NCBI GenBank assembly: GCA_017430225.1
Contig: JAFRNK010000077.1
Location: forward strand, 1-64,000
Direction: 5' to 3'
DNA from: Clostridia bacterium
GTDB lineage: Bacteria > Bacillota > Clostridia > Christensenellales > Aristaeellaceae
Length of the DNA: 64,000 nucleotides
Positions 59,431 to 64,000 of this stretch are shown one piece after another. The position numbers were made by a program, and so were the translations under genes. Below the pieces are notes generated by a model. It saw nothing but the letters and a program-made list of their open reading frames with translations. It had not been told where the DNA came from and did no database searches. Positions within the stretch are counted from its first letter, which is position 1; each line of letters opens with the position of its first letter.

Positions 59431-61044
59431 TCAACTTCCAGAATTGACTGTATAAGTGATTGGCGCGTAGCGGTAGGTCCTGTCCGCGGAGATTACATGC
59501 ACGACAACACTTCCCGCTTTGCGAACCTCATCTGCGTTCAATACTACGATATACCCAGAGTTCAGATACGCCTTGCTTCCGTAAACCTCAGCAACCTCCG
59601 GACGTGCTTTGCCGTATTCTGTGGCATAGTATTCGTTGCCTACTTGTATGAAAACGCTGCTTGCAACACCGCCAGCAAGAGGATCTGCTGCCCACCCCTC
59701 AACATAGCATGTCTCCTTATTTGACGCAATAGATACGGATCCCTGTCCTGCTAACTCATTCGCAAAAATGTCCAGTGACATATATTTTGCAGGCCCATCA
59801 TATGAAACAATACTTAGCTTCATATCATCGGGAATTGCCATATTTGTTGACATTTCCTCTTGCGCTTCAGCATTTTCAATTTCTACACTCGCTCTTCGAA
59901 CATGATTAACTGCTGCATTGACTGGTAAAATGACAACACCCAAAAAAATAATAAGCGCTAATACCTTAATTCCTCTGGCAGGAATAAGATCCAGTATAAT
60001 CTCCGTTATCTTTCCTCCGTATCGTTTTAGCAGCCATGCCAGGAATAAAGTAATTGCAAGATATGAGATAAACATCATAACCGTCTGACCTTTGGAAAGC
60101 GTTTTTAAATCAAACCCGGCAACGATTTTAGCAATAAGCCAATGATGTACTAAAAACACAGCATAAGTTATTCCACCTATAGTGGATAAGCTATGCTTCC
60201 ATTTTTCATTTTTAATCACTCTTGAAAGCAGGACAAGGCCAGAAAACAGAATAAGACAAAACGTAATCGTCATCGTCAATCCAGATATTTTTCCCCGAAC
60301 GAACCACATCAAAGCAAATAAGCAAATTGAGCTGAAAAACAAACCGATTGGTTTTTTCCCCTCCCAAAGCTTGTGCTTGACTAAGAACATTCCGAACAGT
60401 ATTTCCGGAATCCTAAGATAAAAAGTCATTTCCGTAACGGTATAGCTTCCGATGTTCGCTTTTATTTCGAAAAACGTGAAAATTGCCAAAGCAATCGCCG
60501 CTGTTAAAACCGGTCTTTTTTTTATTCCGATATATAAAACTGGAAAAACGGCATAGATTAACAATATGCAACCAAGAAACCACTCACCCAGCTTATAATA
60601 TTCAAATCCAATAAAACCCCTTCCACATAGATATCCGTCTACGCCTGCCAGGGTATAAAAGAACAGCGAAGGATTTGACAGATTGACCCATTTATAACAG
60701 AGGAAATCCACGATAGTCGCTATCAGATACGCCATCCAAAAGAGTGGAAAGAGATTTAAAAACCTTTTTTTATAATACTCTATAAGGTTTCCTTCCCTGT
60801 AAGTCAACATTTGCGTTGCTCCAGACAGCATGAAAAACAGACTGACACCGATAGCACCAAGTCCTACGCGGCCTTCAAAATAGAAGTTTGGAACAATATG
60901 ATTATTATAAAGAAAATTGTCTGAAATCTTTGCATTAAAATGAGTCATAACAACGCAAACGCACGCAAATACCCGAATAAGATCAAAGCATGCCAATCTG
61001 GCTCCCTTCGGTTTATTATGCTCTTTTCCATCCATATTCGTCAT
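59431..61044 (-). CDS. Membrane acyltransferase (type 3) with C-terminal exported domain
   Basis: 537 residues. The first about 380 residues form ten or so membrane helices of the acyltransferase-3 family, with FDLIRVFACVCVVMTHFNA (catalytic-histidine helix) and IGVSLFFMLSGATQ. After the last helix (about 365-385) an external domain of about 130 residues follows, with CYVEGWAADPLAGG and KARPEVAEVYGS, a module also seen at the end of other polysaccharide-modifying proteins. It would O-acylate (usually acetylate) the rhamnan or a linked glycan. Start ATG 61044, a TTG at 61047 is also possible; GGGGGA is upstream. Confidence 0.85.
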   Translation of the reverse strand: MTNMDGKEHNKPKGARLACFDLIRVFACVCVVMTHFNAKISDNFLYNNHIVPNFYFEGRVGLGAIGVSLFFMLSGATQMLTYREGNLIEYYKKRFLNLFPLFWMAYLIATIVDFLCYKWVNLSNPSLFFYTLAGVDGYLCGRGFIGFEYYKLGEWFLGCILLIYAVFPVLYIGIKKRPVLTAAIALAIFTFFEIKANIGSYTVTEMTFYLRIPEILFGMFLVKHKLWEGKKPIGLFFSSICLFALMWFVRGKISGLTMTITFCLILFSGLVLLSRVIKNEKWKHSLSTIGGITYAVFLVHHWLIAKIVAGFDLKTLSKGQTVMMFISYLAITLFLAWLLKRYGGKITEIILDLIPARGIKVLALIIFLGVVILPVNAAVNHVRRASVEIENAEAQEEMSTNMAIPDDMKLSIVSYDGPAKYMSLDIFANELAGQGSVSIASNKETCYVEGWAADPLAGGVASSVFIQVGNEYYATEYGKARPEVAEVYGSKAYLNSGYIVVLNADEVRKAGSVVVHVISADRTYRYAPITYTVNSGS

Positions 61045-61092
61045 CAAATCCCCCGTGATGTTTGCGCTAACGCATATTCAATGAATCAATTG

Positions 61093-62655
61093 TCACCTCA
61101 GTCGACGTATGAGTTCATTTCTCATGTTTCTCTGGTAACTCATAATTCCGTGCTTAAAGCACACCTTATTATATCCTTCAACATAGTAGCGAAGGCTGGA
61201 ATACTCCACCTTGGCCCATCGATCCGTAAGCACATATGCCGGGTAGTAACCCGCATTCACCGCAGCGAAAGGATAGATACGCTCAATCGCATGAAGCAAT
61301 GTGCCATCCACATTGTTGGGTTCCGGGGGAAAATCTTCATACTTCCATCCAACGTCATACAATGGTTTCAATGCCTTGGAACGAAACCAGAAGCAAGTCC
61401 CCAATGGTGCAATAGGCATCTTGTCAGGTGCGATAGGAACGGTAAAACCTAACCTCTCCGCCAGATCACGCGTCAATTCATAATTCGGTCCCCAATCCAA
61501 CCCTTGGGTGAAGTAATAATCCGAATGATGTGGTGCAGGTGGAGAGAGCATTCCCAAGCGTTCATTGTCTGCGAAAAGATTGACGATATTCAAAACATAG
61601 TCTGCAGATCCAAACATGTTTTCAATCAGTTTATCAGCAAACCCTAAGCCAATACTCCCTGGTTTGGTCTGCAGCGTCTTCTTGTCATGGAAGAAGCAGA
61701 CAATCTCATGCTTATCCAGTAAATCCACCGCGCCGACCAGCAGAGAAGATACGTCTCTTCCACGGTTCGCGATGACCCTGACATCCAGCTTATTAAAACC
61801 CAAAGTCTCAAATTTCTTACGGATCTGGTCAGCTTTTTCAAGCGTGTTTGTAGTAATACAAACGTCTGTTTCTTTGGGGAACCGTGCCGCGCACGCATAG
61901 GATTCCTCAAACTTATCCGGATAATACAGGTGCATAACCAATAATAGCCCTTTCTTCCGGATCATACGAATTGCCTTTTCGTGATCAGAAGCCTTTGAGG
62001 GCAGTACATAACTCAAGTGCAGGTTTCTGTAAATATCCACCTGATGAAAATTCGAAAGCAAAAAATCCCAAATCGGGCCCATCCATTCTTCCGCATGCTG
62101 ACAGAGCCAATTATATAACAGTTTCCCCTGATGGCCGAGGTTCGATATGATCACCTCGTCATAGTCCCGATGAAATACTTCATGCTCAAAAAATGGACAG
62201 CCATTCTCCACCATTTTAAACGGCTCATCCAACATAGGCCGTTCTGTCAAATCACTTAATGATGCTGTATCATACAGCTCAGGCGATTCGCCCAGCAATG
62301 CTGTTAGGCTTGATACAATATCCATGCTTTGCAAAGCTGCCTGAACATCTTCCCGCCGCCATACTTCTTTGCGCAGGCCGATCAAAGGAGCATTACCCGC
62401 AAGTCTCCACCAGGACGAGCTGACAGTCTCATCACTGTGTAATAGCTTTGCAGTTGAATAGAACGGCCCTATTAACCGATCGTCGTACAGGATTACTTCA
62501 TCGGTTTTCATGGTTTTCAAACTGTCAGAGAGTTCTGCAACAGATAACCGGAAAAAACCCACACCAACTTTTTCCCATTGTTCGCGCATGAGTTCTGTGT
62601 ATGCTATGTTTTTATACTCTTGATGTCGCAATACATATACCGCAATACGTTCCAT
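61093..62655 (-). CDS. Rhamnan synthesis protein F (RgpF)-like protein
   Basis: 520 residues. The C-terminal two-thirds match the RgpF family: VRVIANRGRDVSSLL, FFHDKKTLQTKPGS, FADKLIENMFGS, PLGTCFWFRSKALKPL and DGTLLHAIERIYPF. RgpF-type proteins take part in building rhamnose-glucose polysaccharide side chains as glycosyltransferases. The N-terminal 130 residues (IAVYVLRHQEYKNIAYTEL) are a separate alpha/beta part. GAGGATG precedes the ATG. A second copy lies just upstream. Confidence 0.85.
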   Translation of the reverse strand: MERIAVYVLRHQEYKNIAYTELMREQWEKVGVGFFRLSVAELSDSLKTMKTDEVILYDDRLIGPFYSTAKLLHSDETVSSSWWRLAGNAPLIGLRKEVWRREDVQAALQSMDIVSSLTALLGESPELYDTASLSDLTERPMLDEPFKMVENGCPFFEHEVFHRDYDEVIISNLGHQGKLLYNWLCQHAEEWMGPIWDFLLSNFHQVDIYRNLHLSYVLPSKASDHEKAIRMIRKKGLLLVMHLYYPDKFEESYACAARFPKETDVCITTNTLEKADQIRKKFETLGFNKLDVRVIANRGRDVSSLLVGAVDLLDKHEIVCFFHDKKTLQTKPGSIGLGFADKLIENMFGSADYVLNIVNLFADNERLGMLSPPAPHHSDYYFTQGLDWGPNYELTRDLAERLGFTVPIAPDKMPIAPLGTCFWFRSKALKPLYDVGWKYEDFPPEPNNVDGTLLHAIERIYPFAAVNAGYYPAYVLTDRWAKVEYSSLRYYVEGYNKVCFKHGIMSYQRNMRNELIRRLR

Positions 62656-62698
62656 CAGCCATCCTCATTTCCAGATGTATTTGACAGTCCACAAAAGA

Positions 62699-64000
62699 TT
62701 ACTGTGAAGCCCACATGGTCAACTTATTCTTAATTTTTTGTTTAAGCTGCGTAAAACGGCTGATACTCGCAGCAATCTGCTCTACCTGTCGTGGAGTACC
62801 CGGTATCACGGATATCGGCCCAAGACGTTGATCCAACATATCTCTGACTGTGATATAACGATTTGCAATACCATTTTCAAAGCAAACGTGAGCATATGTC
62901 TGCGCATAGTATTCCAAGTTGCCCAGCTCTATAGCACTATGCTCTGTCGTCATTAGCAGCGCACTGTAATAGCCTGCCTGCTGGGCACAATAGGGATAGA
63001 TCCGCTCGACAGCATGCATGATGGTTCCGTCCGTTTCTTTAAGCGGTTCCATTGGAAAATCATCATACGTCCATTTTTTATTATACAAGGGTCGCAACGC
63101 TGACGTACGTATCCAGAAATTCGAGCCATATGGCGCACAAGCTGGATGCCGGTCATCCATGGGAACATTCAAGCCTAGTTCATCCGCAAGTTTCTTGCAT
63201 GCCAGATAATTATTTCCCCATTCAAGTCCGATATGCGACGCAAAATCCGCATGGCTTGGGCCTGGCGCATAAAGCAGCCCCAGCCGGGGATTAGTTTCAA
63301 ATGCCTGAATGATATTGGCCACAAATTCTCTGCTGCCCAGGATGTTTTCATATCCCTCATAAGCAAAACCCTCACCAACGGTTCCAGGATGAAGATGTGC
63401 CGTCTTTTTATCGTGCGTAACGCAGATGATCTCATAATTCATCACTTCCTCGGAGAAGGATGCCAGCAATGCCGAGACATCCCTTCCGCGATTCTCACAC
63501 ACACGAACAAACACCTTTTGCTTGATATTATGGAATGCTTTATAGATACGCTCCTTTTTTTCTTCCGAAGTGGTAGATATCCAAATATGTGCACCCTCAG
63601 GCATTCTTTCGGCATAGGAGGCCATCTCAGTTGCCATCTTTTCATCGTACAGGTGCATAAAAAGAGCCACCGGATGCTTGCCGACATAATCTTCGATTGA
63701 AGGGCCATAATAGTTATGTTTATCCAATATCTCCGCCAAATGAATGTTTTGTGTCAAGTCGGACATATGCCGTGTACGGATGAGGTATTCCCATACATAA
63801 TCTTCGGGATAGTCCAGGCTGTCACGTATAAAGTCCATCAAAAACGACGCAGTGTGCTGCGCAGTAAAAGAGGTTAGATAGTCATAGTCCTGGAAGAAAG
63901 CACGCCATTTGATAATCGGACAGTTCATATCACGAACCGCTTCAATCGGAGTGGCGATTAAAGGATTGTCTGTTAAGTCCAAGTAGTCCGATGGATTCAT
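62699..64000 (-). CDS. Rhamnan synthesis protein F-like protein, partial (runs off the window)
   Basis: 433 residues are visible. VFVRVCENRGRDVSALL, ICVTHDKKTAHLHPGTVGEGF, ASHIGLEWGNNYL and DGTIMHAVERIYPY match the RgpF family. Alignment with the next gene places the first visible residues at about residue 130 of that protein, so about 100-130 N-terminal residues lie beyond base 64000; the Met at the edge is probably internal. It is a divergent tandem paralogue of the gene at 61093. Confidence 0.83.
   Translation of the reverse strand: MNPSDYLDLTDNPLIATPIEAVRDMNCPIIKWRAFFQDYDYLTSFTAQHTASFLMDFIRDSLDYPEDYVWEYLIRTRHMSDLTQNIHLAEILDKHNYYGPSIEDYVGKHPVALFMHLYDEKMATEMASYAERMPEGAHIWISTTSEEKKERIYKAFHNIKQKVFVRVCENRGRDVSALLASFSEEVMNYEIICVTHDKKTAHLHPGTVGEGFAYEGYENILGSREFVANIIQAFETNPRLGLLYAPGPSHADFASHIGLEWGNNYLACKKLADELGLNVPMDDRHPACAPYGSNFWIRTSALRPLYNKKWTYDDFPMEPLKETDGTIMHAVERIYPYCAQQAGYYSALLMTTEHSAIELGNLEYYAQTYAHVCFENGIANRYITVRDMLDQRLGPISVIPGTPRQVEQIAASISRFTQLKQKIKNKLTMWASQ

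Noticed and set aside
1..64000. CRISPR arrays, tRNA or rRNA genes, insertion sequences, prophage
   Set aside because: No regularly spaced direct repeats, cloverleaf sequences, rRNA cores, transposase or phage proteins were seen.

Overview
The window is 64 kb of a bacterial chromosome that most likely belongs to an uncultured gut or rumen member of the Bacillota (Clostridia). I infer this from strong AGGAGG ribosome binding sites, frequent TTG and GTG starts chosen by those sites, TTGACA/TATAAT promoters, a PyrR-type pyrimidine attenuator, a 55-residue bS21, many exported YARHG/SH3/LRR/CotH/LCP proteins and a fairly GC-rich body. I saw no rRNA, tRNA, CRISPR array, transposase or phage gene. 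The genus is not determinable from what I can see.

Layout. 0-3.4 kb: edge of a tRNA-dihydrouridine synthase gene, a secreted YARHG protein, a radical SAM protein and an ICMT-like methyltransferase. 3.6-24 kb: an aldarate (glucarate/galactarate) catabolic island with a TctCBA transporter, an MBL-fold hydrolase (possible lactonase), two GudD-type dehydratases, GarD, a DapA-family aldolase, GarR, a LarA-like possible racemase, a DUF362 protein, a Fe-S/FAD oxidoreductase, two AEC carriers, a 2-hydroxyacid dehydrogenase and a PrpR-like regulator whose AAA+ domain is degenerate. 24-33.4 kb: a peptide-type ABC importer with gamma-glutamyltransferase and a split chromate-type transporter; one of its ATPases carries an unusual insert of about 200 residues. 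33.4-41.7 kb: exported surface or polysaccharide-modifying proteins (RCC1 repeats, CapA, two PIG-L deacetylases, LTD-CotH, NAGPA-type glycosidase). 41.7-44.6 kb: PyrR-attenuated uracil permease, a PfkB kinase and rpsU. 44.7-50.5 kb: tandem LCP proteins, a BspA-like LRR protein and a PDZ protein. 50.7-55 kb: an ECF sigma factor with a broken anti-sigma gene and a four-repeat sensor domain, then an HTH protein fused to a SpoT-like HD hydrolase domain. 55-64 kb: a visibly AT-richer dTDP-rhamnose and rhamnan cluster on the minus strand.

How it fits together. In the aldarate island, import (TctCBA), lactone opening, possible epimerisation (LarA-like), dehydration (GudD, GudD, GarD) to 5-keto-4-deoxyglucarate, aldol cleavage by a DapA-type enzyme and reduction by GarR give a nearly complete route to pyruvate plus glycerate; no glycerate kinase is present in the island. 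The regulator lies between and beside the two transcription units, and palindromes of a shared TGAAAT type occur at both promoter regions. The ABC importer plus GGT suggests uptake and cleavage of gamma-glutamyl peptides.

The most notable non-coding features are a three-copy intergenic element whose stems show compensatory changes between copies (3.57-3.85, 20.05-20.25 and 21.69-21.85 kb), always just downstream of and in the same orientation as a gene, and a multi-hairpin structure at 21.87-21.96 kb whose closing stem covers the ribosome binding site of a 12-codon leader coupled to the DUF362 gene.
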